64,000 nucleotides of DNA from Alloascoidea africana (taxonomy: Eukaryota > Ascomycota > Alloascoideomycetes > Alloascoideales > Alloascoideaceae), in NCBI GenBank assembly GCA_030581615.1, contig JAKTTT010000040.1, positions 1 to 64,000 on the forward strand. Direction: 5' to 3'. Of this stretch, positions 42,410-53,926 are shown one piece after another (the stretch's first letter is position 1; every line of letters starts with the position of its first letter). The position numbers were made by a program, and so were the translations under genes. The notes beneath the pieces were generated by a model. The model made no database searches. It was given only the letters and a program-made list of their open reading frames with translations, and was not told the origin of the DNA.

Positions 42410-44207
42410 ATGGGGAACGTTGCAGCGAAGGAAGATGTGGATGGCTATTCGGGGTCGAGACATGAAAGCCGGAGACTCAGTGCTTTATCTGCCGATGGAT
42501 CTGGGGCAAGGTTGAGAGCCGATTCGCTCCAGGCACTCACCATTGATAGTAGATCTAGTCGGCCATCTAGCGCATTTTTAGCTTCATTAGGCTCATCTTC
42601 AGTCCCCGGCGAGTTTTCACAAAGCGGTGGTTCTTACAGAGGGGCATCTTTTTTCAATAGCAGCCGAAGACTTTCTTTACTAGGTACCGCATCATCACCT
42701 GGTCAAATGGGCTCACACTCGAGGAGGAGAAGTAAACAGGAGAGGGCAAAGCAACGAGAGCTTCAAAAGGAACGACAACTGGAGAGCGCCAGAGAGGCCA
42801 TAATCAAATGGCATGAAGTTGTCGATGGAGGATATCTAGGCCCGCATGGCATATATTCTGGAGCACAAGATTTCAACATCTATATTGTTAAGCAACTGAT
42901 TGTGAGTCCTTTCTTTTTTTAAAGTTCTGCGACATGTCAATGTACTGTTCTAACAAGTTTCCTCTCAAAAGCTTGATCGGAAGCTAGCTCCATTTTATAA
43001 GCCCTTGGAGGATTACGATCAGTCCATGTCGGACAAAGACCTTTACAAAGCAATACATGCTACAGAGATCCAGGAGTGCCAAAGCAGGAGACCAACGCAA
43101 GATGAGATTGCCGAATGCGCCAGTAGCAGCAGTAAATCGTTTAAGGAAGTGTTATCATTGACGAAGCACAAATCCAAGCGGCGTCTTTACCAAAAGGGAA
43201 AACACGGAAAGGAGGAAGGAGCAGAAGAAGATGAAGAGGAAGAAGCCGGATCTGGATTTGTTTTGGAACTTGATCATCATGATAGCGAAGGCGGATCATG
43301 TTCCAATCCAAACTCCGATGCAGACAAAGACGCTGGCCTGTCTCCAGAAGTGGCATTATACCGAAATGGGATAGAGTGTCCTATATGCTTTCTCTATTTC
43401 CCCAATAATTTGAACTTATCACGATGCTGTGCGCAACCCATTTGTACCGAGTGTTTTGTCCAACTAAAACGCGAAAAGCCTCATTATCCCCATGATAATA
43501 GCTCCAATGACGTGTCTGAAGCTAGCGATGCCCACTACCAAAACAGGGAACTTGTGTCTGAGCCTGCCTGTTGCCCTTACTGTGCTGTGCCAGAGTTTGG
43601 GGTTACTTACCAACCGCCTCCAACTCAATGGGGTCTTGGCAAGATTCAGCAGACCCAACGCTCATCTACACGTTCCTCAACTGGGCAGGTCCAAAGACGC
43701 CGAGGCTCGATACCTCCCGATGCACCCGGAGTTATAACGGTGGATCAGGTTCGGCCTAATTGGCAGTTGAAGCTTGCTCAGGCACGGGCCAAAGTGGCAA
43801 GAAAGGCAGCAACAGCAGCTGCTATTCACTCGTCTGCTTTGATACTCGGTAACAGCGAGTCTGGCGGTAGCGGCAGCAGTACCCGTACCAGGAGAAGGTC
43901 CAGTCGTCTGTCGCTTATATCCTGGCGACGAGGAAGCATAGGATCCAGCAGTAATGAACTGGGATCGTCTCCGGCGACTTTTGAAGATAATACCGGTAGC
44001 CTTTGGGCACCATCAGGTGCGCCCCACAATGAGAGCGACTATACTCTGGCTCAGCTCGAAGAAACAATGCTGATGGAAGCCGTTCGAATCTCTTTACTTG
44101 AAGAGGAGACCAAGCGCCTTTCATTAAATTCCATATCAGTTCAAAATGATGCAAAGAGAGCATCAAAACGTGAAGACCTTTTGATAGAGCCCTCTCAAGT
44201 CCAGTGA
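42410..44207 (+). CDS. SIP5: Sip5-family RING-like protein
   Basis: Two exons, 42410-42901 and 42972-44207 (70-nt intron with GTGAGT and TTCTAAC), 575 aa. The N-terminus MGNVAAKE fits an N-myristoylation signal, so membrane attachment is likely. A basic coiled stretch (RRRSKQERAKQRELQKER) precedes the conserved core. The core contains IIKWHEVVDGGYLGPHGIYS and a zinc-binding RING-like motif at about 300-370 (CPICFLYFPNNLNLSRCC, CTECFVQ, CCPYC), then FGVTYQPP, all typical of Sip5. S. cerevisiae Sip5 interacts with Snf1 kinase and the Reg1/Glc7 phosphatase and is linked to the glucose-starvation response. The C-terminus is Ser-rich. E3 ligase activity is not established for the family. Confidence 0.9.
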
Positions 44208-45074
44208 TATCACCGAGAAAGCCGCTGAGAAGTGAGCATTTCTAGTCGCTTAGGGTCTTGGCCCACTCGCGTTTCTGTTTGCGATTGCGTTCTATGATTT
44301 CAATTCTACGAGCATCCAACTCAACTAAGACATTTGATGCCTTTTGGAGTTGCTTTAGATTTTTATTTTTTTGACATATATCCCACCCCCCTCTTCTTTT
44401 CTGTATACATTTTCTTCGTCAAATTCTGTATTTTTTTTTCTTTTTTATTTGGGGGAAAAAAGGAATGTGTTTTGTAGGTTTCTTGCAGGCAGCAAGATGA
44501 GATGAGATGAGATTATGAGTTATGAATATATACATGCGTTTAAAGGTTGGTTCACGCTCTAGTAGGCCTGTCCTCGAACTTTGAAGTACTTCTTTTGCAA
44601 TTTTCAGTTGGCATGGCATGTATAAGTAAGCAGTTTCGGGCTAGAAAGAGTGGCATTTTGTGTTCTTCTGCCTGTGCTACAGCCTCACCAGAGCCCGAGC
44701 CAAATTTAGAAACGCTGCCTCATATGGTTACATTCACCTGGTTCAGGAACCGTTAACGGACACACCACCAGGAGCAGCGGTTCAGGCGAGATGGGCGGCT
44801 GGAAGCTGGGGCTTTGGTCTCAAGATCATAGTCAATTGGGTGATTAACCCGCAAATCTGCTGTTTGGAAGACCGATGGATTGGAGCTGTGGAGCTGTGTG
44901 CTGGGAGCCTTTTTCTGCGTGAGGGCGCGTTTCTGGTCTTTCCACGCAGTCACATGTCGGACGTAGCCTACGAAACTTCGTTTTAAGCGCCACTACACTT
45001 TTCTTCTCTCTCGTTCTCTTCTCTTCTTCTCTTCACACCTCAGTCGCATCACTATTGTCACTGCTATCTTCTCA
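44208..45074. other. Intergenic region before the peroxidase gene
   Basis: 867 bp with the SIP5 3' end (T-rich tracts near 44370-44460, GATGA repeats near 44495-44512) and the promoter of the peroxidase gene. A pyrimidine-rich tract (45000-45040) lies just upstream of the start. No other gene was seen. Confidence 0.5.
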
Positions 45075-45560
45075 ATGACTTCTTTTTACGATCTCACTCC
45101 TCTTGACAAAACCGGCAAGCCTTATCCTTTTGAGCAACTCAAAGGAAAGGTCGTTGTGATTGTGAACGTTGCTTCCAAATGCGGCTTCACTCCCCAGTAT
45201 AAAGAACTGGAGGAACTCCATAAAGAATTCAAAGATAAGGACTTTGCGATCCTTGGATTCCCATGCAATCAATTCGGATCCCAGGAGCCAGGTACCGATG
45301 AAGAGATCACCCAGTTCTGCTCCCTCAACTACGGCGTCACCTTCCCAGTTCTTAAGAAGGTTGATGTCAACGGCAAGAACGAAGATCCCGTCTACACCTA
45401 CTTGAAAGGAGAGAAAAGTGGAGTTTTGGGAATCACCAGAATCAAGTGGAACTTTGAAAAGTTCCTCATTAACAAAGAAGGAAAAATTGTTGATCGTTAC
45501 TCTTCCTTGACCAAGCCTTCCTCTTTGAAGGAGAAGATCGAAGAGCTTCTCAAGAAATGA
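45075..45560 (+). CDS. HYR1: Thiol peroxidase of the glutathione peroxidase family
   Basis: 161 aa, no intron; S. cerevisiae Hyr1/Gpx3 is 163 aa. The peroxidatic cysteine is C36 (NVASKCGFTPQY) and the resolving cysteine C82 (ITQFCSLNYG), at the same positions as in Hyr1. The family motif LGFPCNQFGSQEPG and the Trp/Asn region RIKWNFEKFL are intact. Yeast members reduce hydroperoxides with thioredoxin despite the family name, and Hyr1 also passes an oxidation signal to the transcription factor Yap1. Whether this copy has the signalling role cannot be read from sequence. It carries no targeting signal, so it is probably cytosolic. Confidence 0.96.
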   Translation: MTSFYDLTPLDKTGKPYPFEQLKGKVVVIVNVASKCGFTPQYKELEELHKEFKDKDFAILGFPCNQFGSQEPGTDEEITQFCSLNYGVTFPVLKKVDVNGKNEDPVYTYLKGEKSGVLGITRIKWNFEKFLINKEGKIVDRYSSLTKPSSLKEKIEELLKK

Positions 45561-46594
45561 AAGGTATAAATGTATACAATCATAATTCTAGTCTTTTGTT
45601 TAATTTGTAGGAGTGTTTTCAATGTGCGCTGTTTTTTGTACTAGAATGTTTATTTAGCTCAATTGGGATTTCAACTAATCCTTTTCATCACTATTTGCTA
45701 TAGACAATTATTCTCATGGCATCATCTTTCAGCCCTCTGGTTCTCGATGCTTCTGTTGTTACCGTAGAGGTTACTAAGCAGAATGGATAAACTTGGCATT
45801 GGCCTTCTGCATCTCCAACATTAGTCATCGCGACCTGCTCTTTTGTCTTCCAGTTTCAGTTCAGCCCGCGGACTCTGGACTGTGTGCCTTAGCCCTGGGC
45901 GGTCCAGATTCCACCCCAGTCTCCAGTCTCCAGTCTCAGCGAGCCAGCCTTGCTCACAGACCGTTACCCGTTACCCGGAGCACAGGCGAGACTGGCCCAA
46001 TCACGTATTCTGGATTGCCGCTGACTTAGCCAGAGCTCTCGCGACTTGATGTTAGTCTGTTGGTGTCTAGAGATGCTCTGGAAGCCAAAAAGTGCTGTCT
46101 TATGCAGACGTTTGTGGGTGAAAAGGGAGACTGTATGCGTGCCTGCTTGCTGTAGGCACTAGCGCCAGAATGTTCTGAATACTGTGATTTAGATCACCTA
46201 CAAAAATGTATTTGGTCTTTAGCACGATCCCTTTGATTGATCACCATGAACTATCTACACTGGCCAGCTGGAATCGGAACATGACAACGCACTCCAGTCT
46301 ACGCTTACAAGGGACAGAAGTTTGTGTCAAAACTGTAGATGCACCATATCATCTCAAACATTTGAAATCATTGACACGGCCAGCTTGAGTCCTCACACAC
46401 TCCGTTATGATGATCCAGACCACAACTTATAGAAAAGTGAACTAACTGAGCAAGCGACAGATGAACTTTCTGCTTATTGCGTAACCAAACATTACACACA
46501 GTTACCCTCCCCCAACACAATCATGTGACCCAGACTGCACTGTTTTTCTTTCTCGAAAGACATTACTCATCGCCAGATTTGATGCTTCACCATC
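45561..46594. other. Intergenic region before NBP35
   Basis: 1034 bp. It contains a GC-rich block (about 45855-46030) with short repeats of CCAGTCT and GTTACCC. No reading frame or RNA gene with support was seen. Confidence 0.5.
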
Positions 46595-47572
46595 ATGATC
46601 GCTGTTGAGACAACAAATAAGCAACTGTCGGCTCCTGAACCGGAGCATTGTCCTGGAGTGGAGAGCGAGCAAGCAGGCAAAGCAGATGCCTGTCAGGACT
46701 GTCCCAACAAACAGATATGTGCGAGTCAGACATCAAAGGGCCCTGACCCTGATATCCCACTGATAAGCCGACGGATTGCAGATATAAGACACAAACTGCT
46801 GGTGCTCTCTGGGAAAGGAGGCGTTGGAAAGTCTACGTTCACATCGATGCTTGGATGGGCACTTGCCGCGGACCCGGAGTCAGAGGTTGGAATTCTGGAC
46901 TTGGACATTTGTGGGCCCTCGATGCCCTTTATGATGGGCACGGAAAAAGAACAGATACATTCTTCGAATAACGGATGGAGTCCGGTCTATGTGGATGACA
47001 ATTTGGGAATGATGAGTATCGGTTTCATGCTACCAAACCAAGATGATGCGATTATCTGGCGTGGGGCAAAGAAAAACGGGCTTATTAAGCAGTTTTTGAA
47101 AGACGTTGACTGGGGCCAACTAGACTATCTTATTGTGGATACCCCTCCAGGAACAAGCGACGAACATTTGAGCGTTACACAATACATGAAGGAGAGCGGA
47201 ATCGACGGAGCAATTATCGTGACGACACCACAGGAAGTGGCTCTTCTAGATGTACGCAAAGAGATCAACTTTTGTAGAAAAGCGGGAATCCCCATAGTTG
47301 GTTTGGTGGAAAATATGGCTGGCTTTGTATGTCCCAAATGTCATAACAAATCCGATATTTTTATACCTACAACCGGTGGTGGTGAAGGCCTTGCAAAAGA
47401 AATGTCTATCCCCTTCTTAGGGTCTGTTCCCTTGGACCCGAGAATCGGGAAAGCTTGTGATTACGGTGAGAGCTTCTTGGATGCTTATCCCGAGTCTCCT
47501 GCTACAACCGCCATTCTAGATATAATAGACACGGTTAGACAGCGGATAGGTGATGATGTGGAAAGTGATTAA
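46595..47572 (+). CDS. NBP35: Cytosolic Fe-S cluster scaffold P-loop ATPase
   Basis: 325 aa, no intron (S. cerevisiae Nbp35 has 328). The N-terminal ferredoxin-like motif is complete: C19-x13-C33-x2-C36-x5-C42. The deviant P-loop [13 protein letters not shown] follows at about 73-85, then [22 protein letters not shown] and the C-terminal CPKC pair that bridges a cluster between subunits. With Cfd1 it assembles 4Fe-4S clusters in the cytosol and hands them to nuclear and cytosolic proteins. The N-terminal cysteines distinguish it from Cfd1, which lacks them. It is convergent with FUN12. Confidence 0.97.
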   Translation: MIAVETTNKQLSAPEPEHCPGVESEQAGKADACQDCPNKQICASQTSKGPDPDIPLISRRIADIRHKLLVLSGKGGVGKSTFTSMLGWALAADPESEVGILDLDICGPSMPFMMGTEKEQIHSSNNGWSPVYVDDNLGMMSIGFMLPNQDDAIIWRGAKKNGLIKQFLKDVDWGQLDYLIVDTPPGTSDEHLSVTQYMKESGIDGAIIVTTPQEVALLDVRKEINFCRKAGIPIVGLVENMAGFVCPKCHNKSDIFIPTTGGGEGLAKEMSIPFLGSVPLDPRIGKACDYGESFLDAYPESPATTAILDIIDTVRQRIGDDVESD

Positions 47573-47874
47573 TGGGCAAGGCTTTTGACAACCAACCTAC
47601 ACATTTTAGTGATTTGATGAAGGCATAATTTTTTCCATCTTGATTATTGATTTATTTTAGCATTTTGTATAATGGACTTTTTTTTTGATTCTTTTTCGTT
47701 CGTTTCAGTCACTGCGTAGGAATTAGTTGTAAATAATACGAACAAAACATAACACAACAAGGCTCATGCCAATTTTTTTGAGAACGTTAAGTTAGGGGGC
47801 AGTTATATACCTTACAAAAATAGAAACTATCATACATAACAGTTTCCGGCCTTACTACACACAAACACTATCCT
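47573..47874. other. Convergent 3' region of NBP35 and FUN12
   Basis: 302 bp of AT-rich sequence with T-runs near 47680, consistent with two facing 3' ends. Nothing else was seen. Confidence 0.5.
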
Positions 47875-50800
47875 TTACTGGATATCCAAAGCAATCTTGA
47901 GCTTTTTGATAAGAAGCCAATCTTCCCTAGGCACCGTATCACGGAAAGCAGGATCTTTAAGCGTATCAATGGACCGTCTTGTGATCAGTGAAAACAGAGT
48001 ATCTGATTCATCAACATGACGACCCCAAACAGGCTGCTGCGAAGAACTGTTTTCCAAACGCATCGCAACACCCTGGTTTGTCTCCCTTACCTTAACAATA
48101 TCCTTAGACTGATGGTTCACTTCCAAACTGACCACCTTGCCCAGAGTTAGTATGGTTTTGGTATTGGTTTCTGGGTCCATTTTAACAACTCCAATAGGCG
48201 TGCCAATTCTCAAGCTTCCTTCCTCCACATCAACACCAACAATCATTGGGTTTCTCTTATTGATGATCTGAATCGTCTTGAGAACACATGGGAAAATGGC
48301 ATGCTCAAGATTATCCTTTCGCTTCTCCTCCAGCAATTTCTTTTGATAAGCGGTGAAAGAATCAAACAGATGGTAAATGATATCGGCATTAAAGATCGTG
48401 ACTCCTTGTTCTTGAGCGTATTGCTCAGCTTCTTTGTCAATCTTTACGTCAAAACACAACATGACTGCGTATTCCTTTGCCTTTTCAAGCATTGTAGTGG
48501 CCTTCATGACATCTCGCTTGTAAACGGGACCGATACCAATGGACATGACAGGAATCTTCATACTTCTGAGGAAATCCAACAACGCTTCAAGAGAACCAAG
48601 CGTAGATGCCTGGACGGTCACACCTCTTCCGCTCGTGTCAACCGATTCCAAAAGTCCTGTAAGATCATCCATAACGTCTTCCATCAGTTCTTCCTCATCA
48701 TCATCTGGTCCAACAACCAGCAACCTGGAACCAGCAACAGCCTTTTCCAAATCGTTTGCAGCAATTTTAACACCAAGAGCGGCTTTGACCTCTTTATGAT
48801 GGACATATGCCGACTTTATACGCAACTCTCTCAACGGTTGTGGGGTCAATAGCGCTCGAATGTTGGTCGCTATAGGACCGTTTAAGCCACAGAGAACAAT
48901 CCTATCACCTTCTCTCAAGATACCATTTGACAAAATAACATCAATAGTGGTACCCAAACCTTCAACAACCTTAACTTCCAGAATTGTTGCTTCAATGCCT
49001 GAAAGATACATGAGTTGTTTACTCATTCTCTTCTGCGTCAATTCCAGAAGAAGCCACAAAAGATCTGGAACACCCTCACCAGTAACGGCAGAGGTGGGGA
49101 TAATGCTGACAACTTTAGAAAGACTCTTGTTTTCGAAATATAACTCTGAATTCAACCCTTGTTCAGCCAACGCCAGCTTGATCTTGTCCAATCTGTCTTG
49201 AAATTCTTTTTGAACAGACTGCTTTTGCTTGGAAAACGAATCTCTGAATGAGTTGTTAGGGATGTCTTTCCAGTCATAAAGACGATCGATCTTATTCAAC
49301 GCCACCACAAATGGTGTTTTACGATCTCTCAGTAGACGGATTGACTCTAGAGTTTGCTGTTCGAGTCCGTGCATAATATCAATAACCAAAATGGCAATGT
49401 TACACAACGAAGAACCTCTTGACCGAAGATTTGTGAAAGATTCGTGACCTGGTGTATCAATGATCAAAAGACCAGGAACGTTGTAAATAGACTTTTCATA
49501 AGTTTGCATAACAGCAGTCTTTTGCTTGATGGCATCAATTGGGAAATAAGTAGCACCAATTTGTTGTGTAATACCACCAGCTTCGCCTTCTTGGACATTT
49601 GTTTGACGGACTTTGTCCAGCAGTTTGGTCTTACCTGTGTCAACATGACCGAGAATACAGCAAATTGGCGATCGTAGATTTGCCTGACCTTTGCCCTTTT
49701 TCTGCAACAAAGCTTCCTTTCTGGCCTCTGCGTCTGCTTTGGCCCTAGCCTTGGCCTCTGCTTCAATCTTTGCCTTCGCGGCCGCTTCTGCAGCGGCTTC
49801 TGCACGTTGTTTCGCTTCTGCCTCTTCTTTGGCTTTCGCGGCTGCTTTGGCTTTCGCCTTGGCTTCAGCCTCTGCCTTCTTCCTCAATTCTTCTTCCTTT
49901 TCAAAGTTCACTTCGCCATCACTGTCAATTACAGCTTCCCAGCTATCCAACACTGGGTCTTCCTCCTCCTCCTCTTCTTCCGCTGCAAGCTCCCAGTCTT
50001 CAACAACCTCCTCCTTTTCAGATTCAGGTTCTGGAGTTGGCTCGGCAGACTCGACCTTCTTTTCCTTAACAGGCTCCGGCTCTAGCTCCGGTGTGGGCTC
50101 TGGGGTAGCCTCTTTAGACTCTGCTCCTTCACTGATCTTCTTCCCCTTCTTTTTACCGTACACTGGTCGTTTCTTTGGAGCTCCACTGCCTGATAGCCCT
50201 TCTACAATGACGTTCCCAGAGGCCAAAAGTTGCTCACGACGACGTTCAGCAAGCTGTTTTTGCTCCCTTTGCTTCTTTGTCAGCAGTTTGCCTTGCGATC
50301 TTAATAGTTCACGTTTTTCCTTTTCCTTTTCCTTCTTCTTTTGCTTTGCCAAAAGCTTCCTTTCCTCTTCTTCTTTGGCCTTACGCTCCTCCTCTTCTCT
50401 CAACTTTTGTTCCTCTTCTGCTGCTTTACGAGCCTCTTCTTCTTCCTTCTTTTTCTGTTCAAGCTGCTTCTTCAGAGCGGCAAGACCAGCAGGCACCTTT
50501 TTGCCCTTTTTGCCTTTGGCACCAGCAGCACCAGTAGCAGCACCAGCAGGCTTCTGCTCCACTTTCTCAGCAGCCGATTTTGATTTTGAGTCGTCTGACG
50601 GTGCTGGGGATGCGGATTTCTTATTGGCGGCGTTAGCTTTGGCCTGCTCCTTCTTTCTAGCAGCCAGCTCTTTCTTTCGTTGCTTTTCTTTTTCTTTCTT
50701 CTCCTTCTCCTTTTCCTTCTTTGATTTAACTTGGGAGCCGCCACCTTGTTCACCATTTTTCAGATCCTGCTTTTCGGAATCCTTCTTTTGGTTTTTCTTA

Positions 50801-51012
50801 CTCTTATTCTTTCGCAAAGTTGCCATGAAATCAGTTTCCATGTCTTCTGCTGATACAGCAGTAGGCTCAGCTGGACCAGCATCTTCTGGATCAGCTGGAG
50901 TCGCTGCAGAGTCTGCCCCTTCAGCTTCCACCTGGGGATTGGGAGCTAAATCATCCTCAAACTCCTCGTCCCAGTAATTTCCACCTTTCTTTCCTTTCTT
51001 ATCCCTAGGCAT
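47875..51012 (-). CDS. FUN12: Translation initiation factor eIF5B
   Basis: 1045 aa, no intron (S. cerevisiae Fun12 has 1002). The first ~440 residues are a highly charged Lys/Glu/Ala-rich disordered region with long KEKEKK and EEEARK repeats. The GTPase domain starts at about 445 with [12 protein letters not shown] (G1), IDTPGHESF (G3 with the catalytic His) and ALNKIDRL (G4). Beta-barrel domain II, domain III and the C-terminal domain IV that binds eIF1A follow, ending [13 protein letters not shown]. eIF5B joins the 60S subunit to the initiation complex and positions initiator tRNA. The region upstream to RBG1 (51013-51262) is only 250 bp, so the two divergent translation-related genes share a promoter. 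Confidence 0.97.
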   Translation of the reverse strand: MPRDKKGKKGGNYWDEEFEDDLAPNPQVEAEGADSAATPADPEDAGPAEPTAVSAEDMETDFMATLRKNKSKKNQKKDSEKQDLKNGEQGGGSQVKSKKEKEKEKKEKEKQRKKELAARKKEQAKANAANKKSASPAPSDDSKSKSAAEKVEQKPAGAATGAAGAKGKKGKKVPAGLAALKKQLEQKKKEEEEARKAAEEEQKLREEEERKAKEEEERKLLAKQKKKEKEKEKRELLRSQGKLLTKKQREQKQLAERRREQLLASGNVIVEGLSGSGAPKKRPVYGKKKGKKISEGAESKEATPEPTPELEPEPVKEKKVESAEPTPEPESEKEEVVEDWELAAEEEEEEEDPVLDSWEAVIDSDGEVNFEKEEELRKKAEAEAKAKAKAAAKAKEEAEAKQRAEAAAEAAAKAKIEAEAKARAKADAEARKEALLQKKGKGQANLRSPICCILGHVDTGKTKLLDKVRQTNVQEGEAGGITQQIGATYFPIDAIKQKTAVMQTYEKSIYNVPGLLIIDTPGHESFTNLRSRGSSLCNIAILVIDIMHGLEQQTLESIRLLRDRKTPFVVALNKIDRLYDWKDIPNNSFRDSFSKQKQSVQKEFQDRLDKIKLALAEQGLNSELYFENKSLSKVVSIIPTSAVTGEGVPDLLWLLLELTQKRMSKQLMYLSGIEATILEVKVVEGLGTTIDVILSNGILREGDRIVLCGLNGPIATNIRALLTPQPLRELRIKSAYVHHKEVKAALGVKIAANDLEKAVAGSRLLVVGPDDDEEELMEDVMDDLTGLLESVDTSGRGVTVQASTLGSLEALLDFLRSMKIPVMSIGIGPVYKRDVMKATTMLEKAKEYAVMLCFDVKIDKEAEQYAQEQGVTIFNADIIYHLFDSFTAYQKKLLEEKRKDNLEHAIFPCVLKTIQIINKRNPMIVGVDVEEGSLRIGTPIGVVKMDPETNTKTILTLGKVVSLEVNHQSKDIVKVRETNQGVAMRLENSSSQQPVWGRHVDESDTLFSLITRRSIDTLKDPAFRDTVPREDWLLIKKLKIALDIQ

Positions 51013-51262
51013 ATGAAAAACAGGTTAGAGACACAATTATTAACCACTAAACTGCTGATTGACACTTGACCCGTACTTTTTCCCCATCGTATCCAATTGT
51101 ATTAATGGTGGTAGTTAAGTGGTCTGTCCCTATTTTAACTGACCTTTTGTCTGTTTGAAAAATTATTACCGTTACCCGGCACACTATTTTGCAAAGTTGG
51201 GCAACTTCCACTTTGCATCTTTCTTTTTGTTTCAACAGATTTGAGTAAAGCGAACAGTAAAA
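51013..51262. promoter_or_regulatory. Bidirectional promoter FUN12/RBG1
   Basis: 250 bp separate the two start codons. It holds short AT-rich tracts. No canonical Rap1 or PAC element was recognised. Confidence 0.5.
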
Positions 51263-52613
51263 ATGGCGACAACAGTGGATAAGGTGAGTTATTGCAAAAC
51301 AAATTAGGAAATTTCAAGTTTGAATGGAAACTAACAATGGAATAGATCAAAGAGGTAGGTGACTCGACAAGGGATGGCCTAGAAAAAGGGACATTGATGA
51401 TCTAATTATTTCTACGATGTAGATCGAGACCGAAATGGCTCGAACGCAAAAGAACAAAGCTACCAGTTTCCATTTGGGTCAGCTAAAGGCAAAGCTTGCC
51501 AAGCTGAAGAGGGAACTGTTGGCTCCTACACAGGGAGGAGGAGGTGGTGGTGGAAGTAAGTATTACCTTATGTCGGTCTATCCCCTGTTTGAATCTGGTA
51601 CTAATTTTATTTATAGTGGGTTTCGATGTTGCCAGAACAGGTGTGGCTTCTGTTGGATTTATAGGTTTCCCATCGGTTGGGAAAAGGTGAGTTATGGCCT
51701 TAACCTGAGTTCCTGACAAGTATCTAACCGTTTATTTAGTACATTGTTGAGCAAACTGACAGGAACACACTCCGAGGCAGCCGCTTACGAATTCACAACA
51801 CTTACTACAGTTCCTGGAGTTATCAAATACAAGGGTGCGAAGATCCAAATGTTAGATTTGCCAGGTATTATAGAAGGTGCGAAAGACGGTAAAGGTCGTG
51901 GTAAACAGGTTATTGCTGTGGCCAGAACTTGCAATTTGATTTTTATAGTGCTCGATGTAAATAAGCCTTTGGCACACAAGCAAATCATTGAGAAAGAACT
52001 GGAAGGATTTGGAATTCGAATCAACAAGGCTCCACCAAATATTGTGTTCAGGAAGAAGGAACGAGGTGGAATCAGCATCACAAACACAGTGCCTCTTACC
52101 CATCTCGAACCAGATGAGATTAAAGCTGTTATGTCCGAGTACAGAATCTCGTCAGCTGAAATTGCCTTTAGATGCGATGCCACTGTGGATGACTTGATTG
52201 ATGTGTTGGAGGCCCAAAACCGAAGGTATATTCCAGTCGTTTACGTTTTGAATAAGATTGACTCGATTTCTCTCGAAGAGCTTGATCTTCTATACCGTAT
52301 TCCCGATGCCGTGCCCATTTCTTCTGAAAACGGATGGAATCTGGATGAATTGCTCGAGGTGATGTGGGAGAAGCTGAATCTCGTCAGAGTTTACACAAAG
52401 CCAAAGGGCCAGATGCCTGATTATAACGAGCCTATTGTTCTGAGATCGAATAGATGCACTGTGGAGGATTTTGTTAACCAGATTCACAAATCCTTGGTTG
52501 AACAATTCAAATCGGCAGTTGTATATGGCACAAGTGTGAAGCATCAACCCCAGTACGTTGGATTAGCACATGAGTTGAGAGATGAAGATGTCGTAACTAT
52601 ACTGAAAAAATAA
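51263..52613 (+). CDS. RBG1: Developmentally regulated GTP-binding protein 1 (DRG1/Rbg1)
   Basis: Five exons: 51263-51283, 51346-51354 (9 nt), 51423-51555, 51617-51686 and 51740-52613. All introns are 53-68 nt. Joined, they give 368 aa (S. cerevisiae Rbg1 has 369). Exon junctions restore [20 protein letters not shown] and GFPSVGKSTLLSKL, both diagnostic of DRG1. The helix-turn-helix region ([19 protein letters not shown]) is followed by a Gly-rich loop, the G domain (G1 GFPSVGKST, G3 DLPGIIEG, G4 NKID), an S5D2L insertion and a C-terminal TGS domain. With Tma46 it binds ribosomes and relieves stalling. The 9-nt exon encodes only IKE, and reading frame and homology both require it. It is divergent from FUN12 and convergent with the phosphatase-like gene. 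Confidence 0.97.
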
Positions 52614-52768
52614 CCATGTTAAAATGACCGTTTAACAAACTAAAATAAAACTCAAAAAAAATTGAAATAAAATTGAAATAGCATAAAGTATACATTAGTT
52701 ATGAAAAATTCATGTTTTATCCAAGGTTTAAAATGTACAAATATTTTACAAAGTTTATTCATAAGTCA

Positions 52769-53596
52769 TCAGCAAGCTCTTTCCCGTTTAGTAGGATTTC
52801 GAGAAAGAGTGAAAAAAGATTTGTTGTCATCGTCGACTAAAGACCGTTTCACACAGGTGGTGCCAAGCTTTGGGACCACCAGAGAGCAGCAATCTGAGAT
52901 GGATCCGGGATAAGAATGGGGTAGTAAACTGTTGACAGTCTGTCTTTTAGCTTCCAGAATCTGCTCATAAGCAACCAGCATGTTTCTATAATAGTTGCTG
53001 ACTGTTATGGAGAGTCTTTTCGATTGAACGAGTTGAAAGGCTCTTTTGCAGTCGTACTCACAAACGTTCATGATAAAGGCACATGCAAAGGCAGCGCTTT
53101 GATCGTTGCCGTACTCACAGAATATAAAGGCTGAGGCAATTGAATCAAGAGAAAACACATGGCGTAGACACTGGCTTACTATCTCAAACGAAGAAACTAG
53201 AGTACCCTTGAGAATAGGGCTTATGCTGATGTCTGGATAGTAACACGCCAGATCTTGGTGGTTCTCCACAAAGCGATGGTAACTGTCGCTGGAAGCAAGG
53301 CTCTGTGGCATGAAATCGTGGTCCACAATCACACAGTGGTAATCAGGAAGATCAAAGTCCTTGAGCAGCTCAACGGCCGAAGCAACGGGCATACAGGCTA
53401 TTAGAACTCGAATATTGTGGTTTTTCATAAACGTCTCATCCTGAAGCTTTGAAGACGGGCCGAGATGCACGCGGGGATACACCTCTTGGGCCGTGTACCG
53501 GTCGTTGAACCCCCAGGCGTCGAAGTAAGACTTGTCGACGAGAAAGCACGGCTCGATATCGACCCGCGGGTAGTCCGCTCTCTGCTTGCCAATCAT
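52769..53596 (-). CDS. Dual-specificity phosphatase-like protein, probably inactive
   Basis: 275 aa when started at MIGKQRADYP; a longer in-frame reading to 53884 crosses promoter-like DNA and is unlikely. YPRVHLGPSS matches the first strand of dual-specificity phosphatases (normally YPGVYLG), and FIFCEYGNDQSAAFACAF sits where the catalytic HCxxGxxRS loop belongs. The cysteine (C160) is kept, but the preceding His is Phe and the catalytic Arg is Gln (Q166). Without that Arg the enzyme cannot bind phosphate normally, so it is likely a pseudophosphatase, as STYX is. A CACGTG lies about 90 bp upstream of the start. Its role is unknown. The fold call rests on spacing and these motifs only. Confidence 0.65.
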   Translation of the reverse strand: MIGKQRADYPRVDIEPCFLVDKSYFDAWGFNDRYTAQEVYPRVHLGPSSKLQDETFMKNHNIRVLIACMPVASAVELLKDFDLPDYHCVIVDHDFMPQSLASSDSYHRFVENHQDLACYYPDISISPILKGTLVSSFEIVSQCLRHVFSLDSIASAFIFCEYGNDQSAAFACAFIMNVCEYDCKRAFQLVQSKRLSITVSNYYRNMLVAYEQILEAKRQTVNSLLPHSYPGSISDCCSLVVPKLGTTCVKRSLVDDDNKSFFTLSRNPTKRERAC

Positions 53597-53926
53597 GCTG
53601 TTCTCTGCTGTGGACAAAGATGAGACGAAAAGGTTTTGGCCGGTGCCTTTTTGTTTTGTCCCGCCATCGCGCGGTGTCCCTACCACGTGACTCGTCCGTC
53701 CCAAAGCGGGAATATGATAATTGCAGACAGAAACCTCCGCGGATGGGACGATTAATATTGTAATTGTTATGAGTAACAGAGTAGCACGGGCCTTTAAAAG
53801 GCAGCCCCTTTTTCTTCCAGTCGGTCTTTCTTTTCCTCTCTTTTTTTCTCTTTTCCTCTGCTTATGGACAAGTGTTCCGATCACTAAGACTCTTTAACCC
53901 CCAACTGCAAATTAAACTCTTTAGCC
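53597..53926. promoter_or_regulatory. Bidirectional promoter, phosphatase-like gene and eEF2
   Basis: 330 bp between divergent starts. It contains CACGTGACTCG near 53684-53694 and a strong pyrimidine-rich tract (about 53811-53862), which is common just upstream of highly expressed yeast translation genes. Confidence 0.5.

Noticed and set aside
49691-50977. 428-codon plus-strand frame opposite FUN12
   Set aside because: Its Ser/Phe-rich, repetitive composition is the antisense shadow of the Lys/Glu-rich N-terminus of eIF5B.
53597-53884. N-terminal extension of the phosphatase-like protein
   Set aside because: It covers the divergent promoter with eEF2 (CACGTG and a pyrimidine tract) and is very basic and unlike the family.
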